From positions 62,001 through 126,000 of the forward strand of contig JAANDG010000363.1 of NCBI GenBank assembly GCA_036852015.1: a DNA stretch of 64,000 nucleotides, given 5' to 3'. The stretch is from Pelodera strongyloides. Lineage: Eukaryota > Nematoda > Chromadorea > Rhabditida > Rhabditidae. Numbering within the stretch: the stretch's first letter is position 1; each line of letters starts with the position of its first letter. Made by a program: the position numbers and the translations under genes. Of this stretch, positions 50,417 through 62,678 are shown piece by piece. A model generated the notes under the pieces. That model saw only the letters and a list, made by a program, of their open reading frames with translations, searched no databases and was not told where the DNA came from.

Positions 50417-51079
50417 TTGTGAGTATATAAATGCGTGAGCTGCTGTTTTGTAAAAGACAACCAGGTAAATGAATTGCAAAACAAAATCCACTTTCAAAGT
50501 AATGTTTTACCTATCATGCTCGATGTACACCATTTCATAACAACAAACTTTATTAGCAACGTGAAGTGTCGTTAGCAAAACAAACATAAACACAATGTGA
50601 AAACAAGGCATGATCAATATTAATCAATAGTATGAACAAAGAACCCTAGTTAAGTGAATTGTTTATGAGCAGATGAAAAAAAACAATGAGCCAATGCCAA
50701 GTTTTTTTTGGCCTTCATACCCGCCAGCAATTAGCTTTCATTGCACGAAGCTCATGTCAACGGTTAAATAACAAAAAAACGATACAAACAACTTATTTTT
50801 TATACAATATGGCACTATTCAAGTTGCGTGACACTGTAATAACCAGAGTTAAACAAGCAGCGTACTTTGTGTAACCACGATTTTTTTGTCGACATGCGGC
50901 TTTGGTTTATATGTAGTTTACGTAATATAAGGTAGCAGAGAGGACCCTAACAGAGATCGAGACATATATGTATATAACACTTTGGTGAGAATTTCACAAG
51001 TTTCAACTATTTCATGGTTCCTTTCATAGTCATCATCATATTAATTGTACCACTCACAGTATGTCTAATTGTAAGCTAT
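50417..51079. other. 3' flank of the SLC35F-like gene, no gene recognised
   Basis: AT-rich DNA between the inverted repeat and the stop of the transporter gene. No exon is supported. Confidence 0.4.
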
Positions 51080-54000
51080 TCATGTATTTAAATTATCTGT
51101 TTGACTTGTCACCGTAGTACTGTCATAATTAGACTTCGAGCTGGGCGACCGCCGAAGCTTTTGACTCTGTAGCTCCGGATCGTCTTCCGGTTTCTTGAAG
51201 AAAATTTTCTTGAAGAGATATTCTAGTGGAAGGGCGATGAGGACAAATGAGACGACGATTAGACATGTTCCGACAATGAAAAACACGGACGCTTTCACGT
51301 CACGGAAGATCACGTCGATTGCTGAAGGATCGGTAATTAGTTGGTTTAAAGCTTACGAGATCATTATTTTCCCGATAATCCGGAATTTTATACGTGGTTT
51401 CTAACCAATGATGTGTTAACTCTGTGTATGGAGAATCATATGCGGAGGTCCTGCGGTTGTAAGACAAAATAAATTAGAAAATAGGGAAATATGATTTTTT
51501 TACATGATATGCAGCGGCTCACCTGTGTTTAGAGGGATACCAATCAGCATTCCAACTGAAATAACCAATGGACTCAATAGAGCGATTCCGAAGTTCACGA
51601 GGAAATTATATACTAAATAGAAAGATTAATTAAAGAATTAAAAACATGAAACGGGTCGACTGTTGTTGTTTGAGCAGACCATGAGCCTAGCGCTGTCAGC
51701 GCTGAAAGTGTTGTTCGAGAGGTGGATTAAAAACAAAATACGATTAAAACTTACACAGGCTCAGAAATCCGGCGGCGATCAAAGGCACCCAAGGAACTGC
51801 TCCCCAGTTGACCCACTCCCATGGCGTCTGAATGAGAAACAGAAAAATTGAGTTGTTTAGCTAATGATGGTGAATAAAGGAACATTTGAATATATGTATA
51901 GAGGGATTGTGTAAGAAATAAGCGTACCCTCAGGAGTATAAATGTAGGAACTGCGTTTAGGAATAAATTCAAGGTTCCAATACAAGTCATGAAGAGGGAG
52001 ACTTGTCCCAGATCCGCTTGTCCAATAACCTTTTTGAAGCAAACCTAAAAATTTCGGTGAAGATTATATGGAGGTAAAATATTGTGGCAGCTGGATGTAG
52101 TTAGACGTATGAAGTAGTTAGACGTACTACAGGAACAAATAATCATTATGACTTACCTTATAAATGGCGGCGGCTGCAGCAGAAGCCACCGACAGGGCAA
52201 TTCCTACCGGTTGCGCTTGAATTTCTCCATCAAACGACATCACAGCCACACCGGCAACTGCGAAAGCGACTGATGTAATCTGCAATAATGAATGCACATT
52301 CGAAATGTCGACTTGTTACTTATTGGTGTCATATATTAAAATGCACTCAAAGTTGAGCTAAAATAGTTGATGATCACACTTACTTTAAGCGGAACGAAAT
52401 GCTCCTTGAGCAGTACAATACTAAGCAAGTAGACAAGCGCACTGTTGCATGAAGATATAGATGTTGCAACAGAAGCACTAATTGAACCTGAACGAAATAT
52501 GTATATTTCCCCTAGAGTGCGCGGCGGGTGTGCGGAGGGTGCGCAGTGCTTGCGCGCATGCCAAATGGGGCTAATCCGCGCACCTAGAGGTTAGAGGGGT
52601 GCGCCGAGCTGACCTTTTTTTGGGCACTTTATGAATGTAGGCGGATGCTCATTATCTATATGTGAGCACTTTCTCTTGCACTTGGTATTGTGTAAACAAT
52701 TTCTAAATGTATAAAACACCTACCCAAGCTCCTAGCGTATGTGTAGTTTGCAGCCACCCACAATAAAACAAATGGTACCACATATATCAGGATTGAGAGA
52801 AAGGTGAGTCCTCTGCCATGGAATATTTCAACAGCACGTCTGTAATCATTATGCTATGAATTTAAAAACATATGCCTTCAAAACCACTACGAATAAAATG
52901 GAATCAAATATGTATGCACAAATAGTCTCATAGCAGTATCCCACAGAATATGAAATTTTAAGCTGCAATCATCCCGTACTCAATTATGAACGAAACAAAA
53001 ACCGAGTGTTACCTATGACTTTCCCTAATTGTCTTCTTTTGAGTCACGGAAAATAGCAAGAACGCAGGATAGACACACACATTGAAGCATGTATTGAACC
53101 ACATCTGAAATATAAGTCCTTCACACCCCATTCGGAACTCGTAAGAAATATAACAAATTTCTTACAATTTTTTTTTACAAATTAATCCGACAATCCAATG
53201 ACAAGACTCAAGATGTGTTCACTGACCATAAAGAACGGGGCGTAGAAATTCTTTTTGTCAATGTTTAGAGCAGTCTTAGAAAATTGAGTGGACAAAGCCC
53301 ATGCACATGCTACGCTGACAATAACCACCGGCGATACGAGCTGAAATATGGGTTTAGTTGATAATCGTTACCAAATATACATTTTGAGAATCCAACAAGC
53401 CCTTTTTTTGGTAGCAGCAGTAATCAAAGTGTCTGGGCAAAAAGAATGACAAATAATTCTGAAAATAGAACTCACTAGCTTAAGTTTTTCTTTTCTTTGT
53501 GGTTTTGTTTCATTTTCTGCACAACTGTTTTCACTAGAACTGCTGCTTTTTGTATCTTCCTTTGCGAGCATCGGCGACCTGAATGAGAGTTCGGTTTAGA
53601 ATATTTCAACAACTGTAAATGGACAAAGCCCACGCACATGAAAATGTAACCTTATGCGTTACACTGAGTGAAACTCCCGGTTTGTTCCAAGTTTCACTGC
53701 TTTCTCTTCTTTACATACGTTTTAATGAGCTTAAGGGTCGTTGGGCAAATACACCAAGCGATCAAGTGTATCTATTTCTTTCAGTTAATTTTCTTAAAAT
53801 TCAACGAACATTTCCCTCGCAACTATTACCTTACAAACCTAGCGCCAAATTCACCCATACTCCAAAAAGTTGAGACAGTTTTCTGAGGTTCTGTCTGTTA
53901 TATAGAGTATGATTTTGAAATAACCTTTGAAGAAAAGTTCAGGAGTACCACTTAATAAAACAGAACGTGGTGAAGATGAAGTATGCAAAAATTAAAGCTG

Positions 54001-54926
54001 ACAATGAATTGGAAACCCAATGGATTTCCTGTTCGATAAGGAAATTTTCCGAAAAAGGTGGTTGCTCTAAGGGTTGATTTCATTACTTAATCGGATTAAG
54101 AATTCTTTTTTTATCGAATGGAAGTAAGACAGACAGTTCTGCAAGGATAAGTGTGAAAAACAAAATAACAAATTTAAGCGAAACTCAATTGACAATTTCC
54201 AAAGAGAAAATGTAACCAGATGAGTTACACTGAGTGAAACTCCCGGTTTGTTCCAGTTAATTTTCACTGTTTTCTCTTCTTTACTTGCGTTTTAATGAGC
54301 TTAAGGGTCGTTGTGCAAATACACCAAGCGAGCTTATCCATTTCCTTTAGTTAATTTTCTTAAAATCCAACGAACATTTGTTCTTTAATGATTCTAGCAA
54401 ACCCAACGGTTGATGTCTTGAACATATTTCATTTTCGGACATCAGCTGTCCCGAACGTCTCAGATCAGACTACGTTGATCCTTTGTTGATAAAGCACTAG
54501 TTCAATGGTTATAATCTGTCTCCATATGTGAACTGTCTCACATTTTGGATCATCTATCGAGCTCCTATCAAGTACAACTTATGCCAATTAGGGGTCTCTG
54601 CCTCCATATAAGGACTTATGATTAGTAGGAATAACCTTTACCTATTCGTAAGCTTCCGCACACACATTTTTTGTAGTCTTATCAGAGTAGGAAGCATACG
54701 TGCGTTGTGTCGTAAGCACGCTACCATTCATCAAGGACATTACGTGCAAAACGAACCCCCTTTTTTATTTAAAAAATATTAGAAAAATGGAGCTTGGCAG
54801 GAATTCGGCGACGGCACTAATAAAAACTGGTAAGAGGTTTGTGATATAAATGTATAATAGTAATGCACAAATAGCTCTGCAAATTAAAACGACTTACTCG
54901 GACAACAAAGAGTCTTCCGGACTCAT
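51080..54926 (-). CDS. SLC35F3/F4-like multi-pass membrane transporter
   Basis: Eleven exons: 54926-54898, 53578-53476, 53340-53227, 53104-53013, 52839-52724, 52487-52384, 52279-52157, 52044-51928, 51827-51755, 51612-51523, 51321-51080. They total 1203 bases, 400 residues, in phase throughout. An acceptor-like tttttcag lies six bases before the ATG. After a polar head (KSSSSSENSC) come about ten hydrophobic segments. These include ACAWALSTQFSK in exon 3, TSISSCNSALVYLLSIVLLKE in exon 6 and NFGIALLSPLVISVGMLIGIPLN in exon 10, typical of the drug/metabolite transporter fold and closest to SLC35F3/F4. The tail is charged (KKPEDDPE). SLC35F3 is linked to thiamine transport in vertebrates; the substrate here is unknown. 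Introns carry repeats at 53.6-54.4 kb and 52.5 kb. Confidence 0.85.
52501..52625. repeat. GC-rich insertion in an intron
   Basis: A patch of about 120 bases rich in gcgc, gtgcgc and gggtgcgc words sits in the intron between exons 5 and 6 of the SLC35F-like gene, in clear contrast to the AT-rich surroundings. It is probably a repeat insertion and has no coding meaning. Confidence 0.4.
53640..54385. repeat. Diverged direct repeat, two copies of about 180 bases
   Basis: 53645-53815 and 54208-54378 are direct copies. Shared words include cactgagtgaaactcccggt, tgagcttaagggtcgtt and aaatacaccaagcga. Both lie in intron 1 of the SLC35F-like gene, about 560 bases apart. Confidence 0.8.
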
Positions 54927-57254
54927 GGCTTTCTGAAAAAAGTGCATTATATACCATTGTACTAAAGAAAATAATTGTACAATATATCGGTATATTGATC
55001 AGGCGAAATTATTTGGAGTTATGCATATTTCAAGTGGTCTGATGTTAAGTATTGCATCCAATAACTTGCCGCTTAACAAAAGGTTTTTGAGGAAGTTAAT
55101 TGTGGTTTGTGTTTATAAACAAAGGAGGTCATACCGCCAAGAAGTCGTTCGTTTTCTACTCTTATCTGGACAAAATGATCAGGCAAGTAGCCACGGTCAA
55201 CTGGACTAGATTCTAGGAAATAGCATACAAAGAAGAGAGAAGCAGAGAGAACAAGAACATTAAGAGTACAGGAATCGATGACAGTCAAGAGACGATGACA
55301 CTACGCGAAAGTACCGACTATAAAGAGTACAGGGTTCGGGCGGAAATAGACTTAAAAAAAAATCGGATGATCGGATATCTATTTTTTCATAAATAAGCAT
55401 TTGTACAACGATCGAGCGAATTATATCGACTTTGAATAACCGATTATGCGATCAACATGAGAAAGTTTGCATTACAACATCAAAGGACGAAATCGCACGT
55501 GAATCGGACAATAATAATCCAATATGTGACCGCCGCCTCTCTTTTGAAAAAAATGACGGAGCATTTTTTTGCGGGAACTGTTGCTCGTTCTCTGCGCTCA
55601 GCTTCATAGGTCAAAGCACAAATATTATCGTGAGTACGTGGTTTCACAAACACTTTTCGACCTGAAATCGAACCATACACTTCGAAAAAGACTGATTTTT
55701 TCTTTTCCTCGTCGACGGAATTCCGTGACAAAACAATGCACTTACTATTAGAGACGCTATACTTTGGCCGAGGCCGAGGCTGAGTGAGCGGCTCAACACG
55801 TTTTAATGTCAATGCGAGCAAAAATGGTGCTAGTTGGAAAAGTTTTGTTTTATTTATTACACTTCGAAAGGAGTGTATCATCCGAAGGTTTGATAAATGA
55901 GTAAATAAATTTTTCTGTGTTTCCTTCAACTGCGAGTTTTGTAATAACCAAACAAATCAATTCCAGGTAAACAGAATTATGGTTGCAAATGACAGGAAAC
56001 CTTATCTAATTGAAAGGACATATTAACCAGTGTTTGGGTTCGGATACTGTTACAAACTTGGCTTTGAACAAGGCTAAAAAATCGAAAAATAAAAACTGCT
56101 TACATTAAGGTTAGTGCTCAACGAAAATCTTTGTTCACTGAAAATATTCTGCTAAATTATATAACATTCGTGAAGTGAGATCACGTTATAATCTTACTAG
56201 TCAAGTATTCCAGACATTAGATGGTTGGAATCCGAATTGGAGCTCTGAAAACCCGAACACTTATTGCATATGCCATAATACTTGGCAGGTCTGAGCCTCA
56301 ATTAAGCTGCATTAGTGGCAGGCTCTCATAAGAAAACATAAGAACATTGTGGACATTGCTTTTTAAAAGCAAGCCCTATTCATATACGACACATTACATT
56401 CTGCTGAAAAGTCATAATTCACGTGCCAAACCATTATATGTCTTGCAATTCAAATGTGATGCCTTCTCTCAAAACATTGTTTTGCACATCACTTTTCCTG
56501 AAACTTGCTGAACAAAAATCTCTCTCATTCTCATTTATGGTATCATCGGGCTTGAACGGAAAATCCAGTAGTAGTTGTAGACATTTGATCTTTCCCTTGC
56601 TACTTTACTAATGGTACGCACGGTGAGTCATCAGCTGTAATTAATTATTCCGATTAATGTGCACTGAATCTATTTATTATCCTATCACTTACTGATAATA
56701 TTGCAAAGCGAAATGGTAAAGCGTTCGCTAAATAGCAGACATAATGGTGTCGATGTCAAGCTCAATTTTTGAAAGCATTCCGTTGAAATGTTCATTATAT
56801 TCATGGTTTACCCTTTAAAGACGACTAATCTGCGCAACTCAATAAAGAATTAAGCTCAATGTGCGCTAAACTAATAAGTTCAAAAGAAAATGAGTAAATT
56901 CAGTCTGCCGTTTACTCCAAGGTCACGTTGACATCAATTGATTTAAGCAATAAAACAACTCTGCCACCCAACATCTACAATCACTTTTTCTATTACCCGT
57001 TTAGCAAACTTGTTAACGTTTCTATAATTTATTTGCTCATATCAATCCTTCAGTTTGATTGTGCGGCATAGCTAAAATTTAATTGGTGTTGTTTTTGGAT
57101 TTGAACAATTCTACATATCTGCTCTAATCAGTTTCATATAGGTTATCTATTGTTTGCATTAAAGTGTGATCGTACATTTATGCAAACATATTAACACATA
57201 GAATCCTCTGAAAGCTCATTTCAGACTGCGGGCAGGGAAAATCATCTTTAAAAA
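54927..57254. other. Divergent intergenic region
   Basis: It lies between the starts of the SLC35F-like gene (minus) and the astacin gene (plus) and should hold both promoters. A minus-strand frame of 149 codons at 55929-55480 is the longest, but it has no known domain or splice context. A GGCCGAG repeat lies at about 55775. Confidence 0.4.
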
Positions 57255-60200
57255 ATGCGTTATAACACCTGTCTATTGATAATCTATTCCTCAACTTCTC
57301 TAGCGCAATTTGGATTTGATGATGGTGAGCGACTTTTTTGCGTTTGCTGATTTAGTGTCATTGGGAAATTAACATGTGACGACCTATTTATCATGAAAAG
57401 ATGGGCTGTGTTGCCAATGCTTGTGAAGAAAGCTTTGCACGTCTGTTTGGTTTTTTTGAAATTGCTTATTCAAAAAGTAGCATAAAATAATTTTGCATGG
57501 CTTAGATGCAGATTAATGTCAATGTTGCCTTATTTAGGTTTCGATTCGCCATTCGGTGGCCCGCCAATGGGTAAGGCATTGATTTTCTTACTTATAATAA
57601 AGTGTTGAATTCAATTCCCTTTTTTATTCTTGTTGCCACATTCGAATCTTTCAAGTTTATTAAAAAAACATTCATTATCTGAAGAAAATGGATAGTTTAG
57701 GTCCTTTTGGCGGTGGATTTCGTCGGCACAGATGGGGTCATCACCGACATAGACATTGGCCACATAGGCCGCCATGGGTAAGTAAAGCGATTAGTTTGTT
57801 TGACAACACTTGTGGAACTTATAAAAAGCTATTAATGGAAATTCAGAAAAAGGGAACATAGAGTTTGTGCTACATTCAAGTTTGACCACCTTTTTTTATT
57901 TCAGATGAGAGGCCCAGAATTTGTGAGTTTGTTTATAAATTCAATTTTGTAAGAAAGTTTAAAGAAGGTCCATCTTCAAAAAATTAAATCTATCACTTAA
58001 GGCTATGGATATGGAAGACGAGGAGGTATCACTTTTCATTCGTTCATATACATTTTAAATTGGTTTTTATTGGATTTTTAAAGTTGCACAGCACAATAAC
58101 CTCAAATCGAACTTACCAACACGGCTATATCTCACAATTGCTTTGGTTCACTAAACGGGAATCAGTCGTTTCAAAAACCCTTTTATGCTAAATACAATGA
58201 ATACATAGCCTTCTCACAACAGATGCCTCCTCTATTCCCGCAGTCAGAGTTTCAGCCGTTCCCTCCAGCTCCAATGCAGGTAATTGTTTTAACGACTTGC
58301 GCTCATTCTTAACAAACTGCACCTGGGAACAAAGCCCCGCGTCGGCATTTGGTTGAAATAACTCATGGTAACCAGAAATGTCTTGTTTCTTGTGAGCATA
58401 CATATATATATATATGCTATACATGGAGTAAACTTACAAATGTTAGACTATCGTTAATAACATGACTAACCCGTGCACGAGTTGCAGGTTGAAGAACGGC
58501 TGTAATATGTTCAAGACAAAAGGAAACTTGCGAAAAACGTGTTGATTCAGAAATACTAATATCAATGTTACCTTTTGCAAAACACCAGATGCCTCCGCCT
58601 ATGGAAGAACCGTCATTCAGTCCACCGGCAGCTCCAGCACCTGCTCCTGATGCATACTCACCTAGAATCAGACAGGTATTCGTCATTTATTACTGAATAT
58701 ATTTGCATTATTTGTATAAATTTGCATACACGAGACTATTGCGAGCACTATTTCTCCGAACTGGGCTTTAGCATTCCAAAAGACAACTCTTGTTTCAGCT
58801 GATTACCAATGTGGATAGGTTGAACACGGCTTTTCGAATGCAGAGCTACGAGCAGGTAGGGTTTTGGATTAGAGTTGATAGGGTAAATCTATGGGCAAAT
58901 AGAACATGAACCTATATATCATGAATACGGTCGTGGCATTTTCTGGAAATCCGATGCTTTTTTCTGAGCCGTTGAACAATCATTTCTTTTAGGTCGTGGA
59001 GGCAATCAAACGATATCATACGCAAAAGTCAGGAATACAATTTGTAAGTTGGTATGGTTTGGTACAATAACCTATTGACTATTCCAATTTGCTATTAATA
59101 TTGCTTTTTTGTTGATTGGTTATGTTAAGAAAGGTTAAACTAATAAATGAACTAGAGCGAATGAACCCATGAATAAAGGTAATGTAAGGTTGTAGAAAAG
59201 TGCGCACCTTGAATAGATCTCATTTCTTTCTAGGATCCGTCGAGCATCTTCGTCACAACTGGTGCTCCTCATAATGAGCTGAGAGCCAACAGAGACATTG
59301 CTGGAGCCATGTTCGAGTCTGACATGATGCTTACATTGGCTCAGGTAAATAACATCGAATAGCGCACCAGTTGAGAAATAACCAGGAAAGCTAAAGTATG
59401 ATTCTCCATTATTAATATAAAATATTATATAGATCAACTCGCTAAGTAGTCACCGTAAGAAAAGAAAGGTGACGAGTGATATGTCAAAGAGGTGGAGCAC
59501 GCAGATCTCGTACAAGTTCAATGACAATGACGGTAAAGTTTTATTTGAATGATGTTTAGTTTGTTTGCCAAAAGGGTATATTGCATCTGAATGCCAACGT
59601 TTTTTTGTCCCATTTTGTGTTTTTGTGTTTTTGAGGGACTTGGCAAAATATGATCCGTTCTGCCCTTCGCATGTACGAATCGAACACTTGTTTGCGATTT
59701 ACTGAAAATGGAAGGAGCACCGATATTATTGTATTCAACAAAGGAGAAGGGTATGCGAATTACAAACCAAAAAAGAAAAATAATTCATATATAAAAATGG
59801 CAACACAAGATAAAAACAATTTTTTTCTCTACACCGTTTTTCTAGATGTTTCTCAGGCGTCGGTAAGCTTGGTGGACAACAAGAAGTATCGCTAGGTAGC
59901 GGATGTGAGACGGTTCGTTTATTTCAGTCAATTCCTGCATGTGACACATTTTTGGTTATCAATGGAGATTGCTATCAATGTGTTTGAAAAAGTACCGCAA
60001 ATGAAATGTTACTCTGCAAGTAAACCTCGTCTAATGCTTACGTGGTACAACGCCAGGGGGGAAACTGCATTTTGGGGAATAACGATAATTCATGGATAAA
60101 GAATAATAAAGATCACTTTCGACACTTTGTGCCGAAAGAAATAACAAACTTAGTTTAGGTTGGAATTGCGAGTCATGAGATTGGACACGCGTTAGGTCTG

Positions 60201-62678
60201 TGGCATGAACAATCGAGACCAAATAGGGACAGTTACGTGAGGTAAACAATTTTAAATTCTAACAACTTATTGGACAGGTTCCGTATGCTTCGTTGGTCAC
60301 CGTTCCCCCTCAGCACCGTAGCTATAGTTTTTCAGAATTAACTATCCTCAAGTGGTACACGGCTTTGAAGGTTCGTTCCAGAAGAGATCAACGTCTGAGT
60401 CAATGGACTACGGAGTGCCGTACGATTACGGAAGTCTCATGCACTATGCATCAAATGTGGGTATCAATTCTTTATATAAACCCAAACTATGTTAGCGTTA
60501 TCGCGCTAACAATTGATTATCCCTTGCCTTCCTTTACCATGTCCCCTTGTAGCATTCCTTTCACTTACATATCACTTCCGTGAATATCAAGTTTACCACA
60601 AGCATCTATCCTTTTCAGTCGTTTACCAAATCATTTGCTGAGGACACAATTGTCCCGCTGAAGTCCCAGTTCAAAGCAACGATTGGAAATCGCGTTGAAC
60701 CAGCGTTTCTCGACTACAAAGTTATCAATGAGATGTACTGCCGAGGTTGGTTTCTTGTGCAAGATATTCAGGCTAAAAACTTGCAATGCATGCACCTATT
60801 CAGGGTAATTTGCGTGAAATATAACATGTTCAAAATAAAAAAGTTGATAATTACAGGTCGCTGCAGATCGCTGCAGTGTCAGAATGGTGGGTATGCGAAC
60901 CCGAGCTCTTGCAATGCATGCATCTGTCCCACTGGATTTGGAGGAACGTATTGTGATCGCCTCGCTCCCTCATGTAAGTGTTCATTTGAATTACAGTACA
61001 GTCTTTTTCTTACATATATTTTTATTTGAAATGTTTGCTAACAGCAAAAGTTCAAACAATTATAACGAATATTGCTAATATGTGCGATAACTAAAAGGGA
61101 GTATGTAAGCAATGCAAAATATCAACTAATACAGTCTTATTAAGGAGTTAAGCCTTCAGATGCAAAATATATTACACCAAATTCAGCATGTGGCGGAGAA
61201 TTGATGGCCTCTACAGGTTGGCTGAACCTCGCTTACTCCGGATCGAGCACTTGCTATTGGAGAATCCGATCGGTAATTATTCTTCACATATTTCCGCTCC
61301 TACAAAAACCATCGTAATCAGCAACATTTTTATCGAAAAGACAACTAAACAGCTTGTAAAGTAGCCAATAAACACTAAATGAAGCTCAAGCGCACTATGC
61401 TGAAATAATAAACATCCGTTTAGCCAAACCGTGGCCGAATCCGTTTCAAAGTTACCAATGTCAAATATGCTTGCCAGATTGCATGTGAAGAATTTGTGGA
61501 GGTAAGCATTTCCCCTGTAGTTGAAAATGAGTTCTGAACCACGTGACAGATACATGGCATTAGAATAAAGCGTTACTCACGGAAACTCAATTCAATACTG
61601 TTCAAAACTTTTGGTGTTCAAAAAATATCGTCGTTTATTGACGTATCTGAAAGAAAAAAACATGGGTATTTACTTAATTTCAGATAAAATACAACACCGC
61701 AATGGATCTCACTGGTGCGAGAATGTGTTGCTCAGCCACGGTCTCAGAAGCCGTGAGTGAAGCGGACTACATCATAATCATTTCAAGGGCCACTCAGGCA
61801 TCTCAATTCAGTATCCAATATATGAATGGTGGGTGTATTTATACAGTTCTTCGTGATGTTATTTTTAGGCATTTATTACATGTGATTCCATTCCAAGAAC
61901 AACAGAACAATAGCAAATAGGAGAAAGCTCCAATAGTTTGTGATAATGTGTTTAGAGGCTTCTCCTTTCGCACTAATGAAACAATCAACTTTCAGAAGGG
62001 GGTGTTGTTGCCCGTCCTGCACCCCGTCCAGCTCCCCCTCCCCGCCGGGCGCCCCCTTCTTCGGGAGGTTGGGCCGGATGGTCTGGGTGGTCGGGTTGCT
62101 CAGAAAAGTGTGGAGCCTGTGGAACTAGGACCAGAACTAGGAGATGTTCTGCTGGTCGATGCAGGTTCGTTGTGATTATTGTTACCATAAACATTTTGTC
62201 GTAACCACTGTAGACTTGAGGTTCGTTATCAAGCCATACAACAAACAGTATTTTAATGTGATAATGATTATCATTGTGCGATGATTCTAGTTTCCAGTAA
62301 CATTTCTATTTAAAAGTATGCATTTGCAGTGGCTCGTCTTCTCAATCACAGGTTTGTAATATGAACGCCTGTGTGAGAGGGACTACCTTGGCTGGATCAG
62401 CTCGAAGAGGGAAGCGAAGCGTTTTTGAGGAGCTCATACATAGTGGTGAGCTATTATACATCCTCTTAAACTGACATGTCTTATCCACGAAAAGACCACC
62501 CAACCCGTAATGTATGTTGATTAGTGTGTTTATTTTTCTTAAATAAAATAAACTAATATCTTCAGGCGCACGCTCGAAACGGAGTCCCCAGTACTGGTGT
62601 TGCGAGCGTTTCTTAGCCAGGGGAAGAACATGCGTATCCGTTACACGAAGAAGGTCAAGATCGTCCATAATTGGATGA
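57255..62678 (+). CDS. Secreted astacin metalloprotease (NAS type) with EGF, CUB and TSP1 domains
   Basis: Twenty-three exons, 2049 bases, 682 residues, in phase throughout. Exon starts: 57255, 57538, 57701, 57905, 58002, 58223, 58589, 58799, 58993, 59234, 59433, 59636, 59846, 60159, 60336, 60619, 60857, 61160, 61424, 61684, 61996, 62330, 62566. There is a signal peptide, then a Gly/Pro/His-rich prodomain cut into tiny exons. A basic RKKRK at residues 203-207 is a likely furin-type activation site. The catalytic domain has the zinc site HEIGHALGLWHEQSR (His 295, Glu 296, His 299, His 305) and the Met-turn SLMHY (350-354). An EGF-like module (about 400-438), CUB (about 440-550) and TSP1 (about 576-620, GWSGWSGCSEKCG) follow, then a basic tail with a final CC pair. 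This order matches the C. elegans NAS subgroup of NAS-33 to NAS-38, which act in moulting and cuticle collagen processing; which member is unclear. AATAAA at 62741-62746. Confidence 0.9.

Noticed and set aside
50491..50515. Further possible TWK first exon (MVYIEHD)
   Set aside because: It ends in phase 2, which does not fit exon 2.
55480..55929. 149-codon minus-strand open frame
   Set aside because: No known domain, no splice signals or start context. The composition fits chance in AT-rich DNA.
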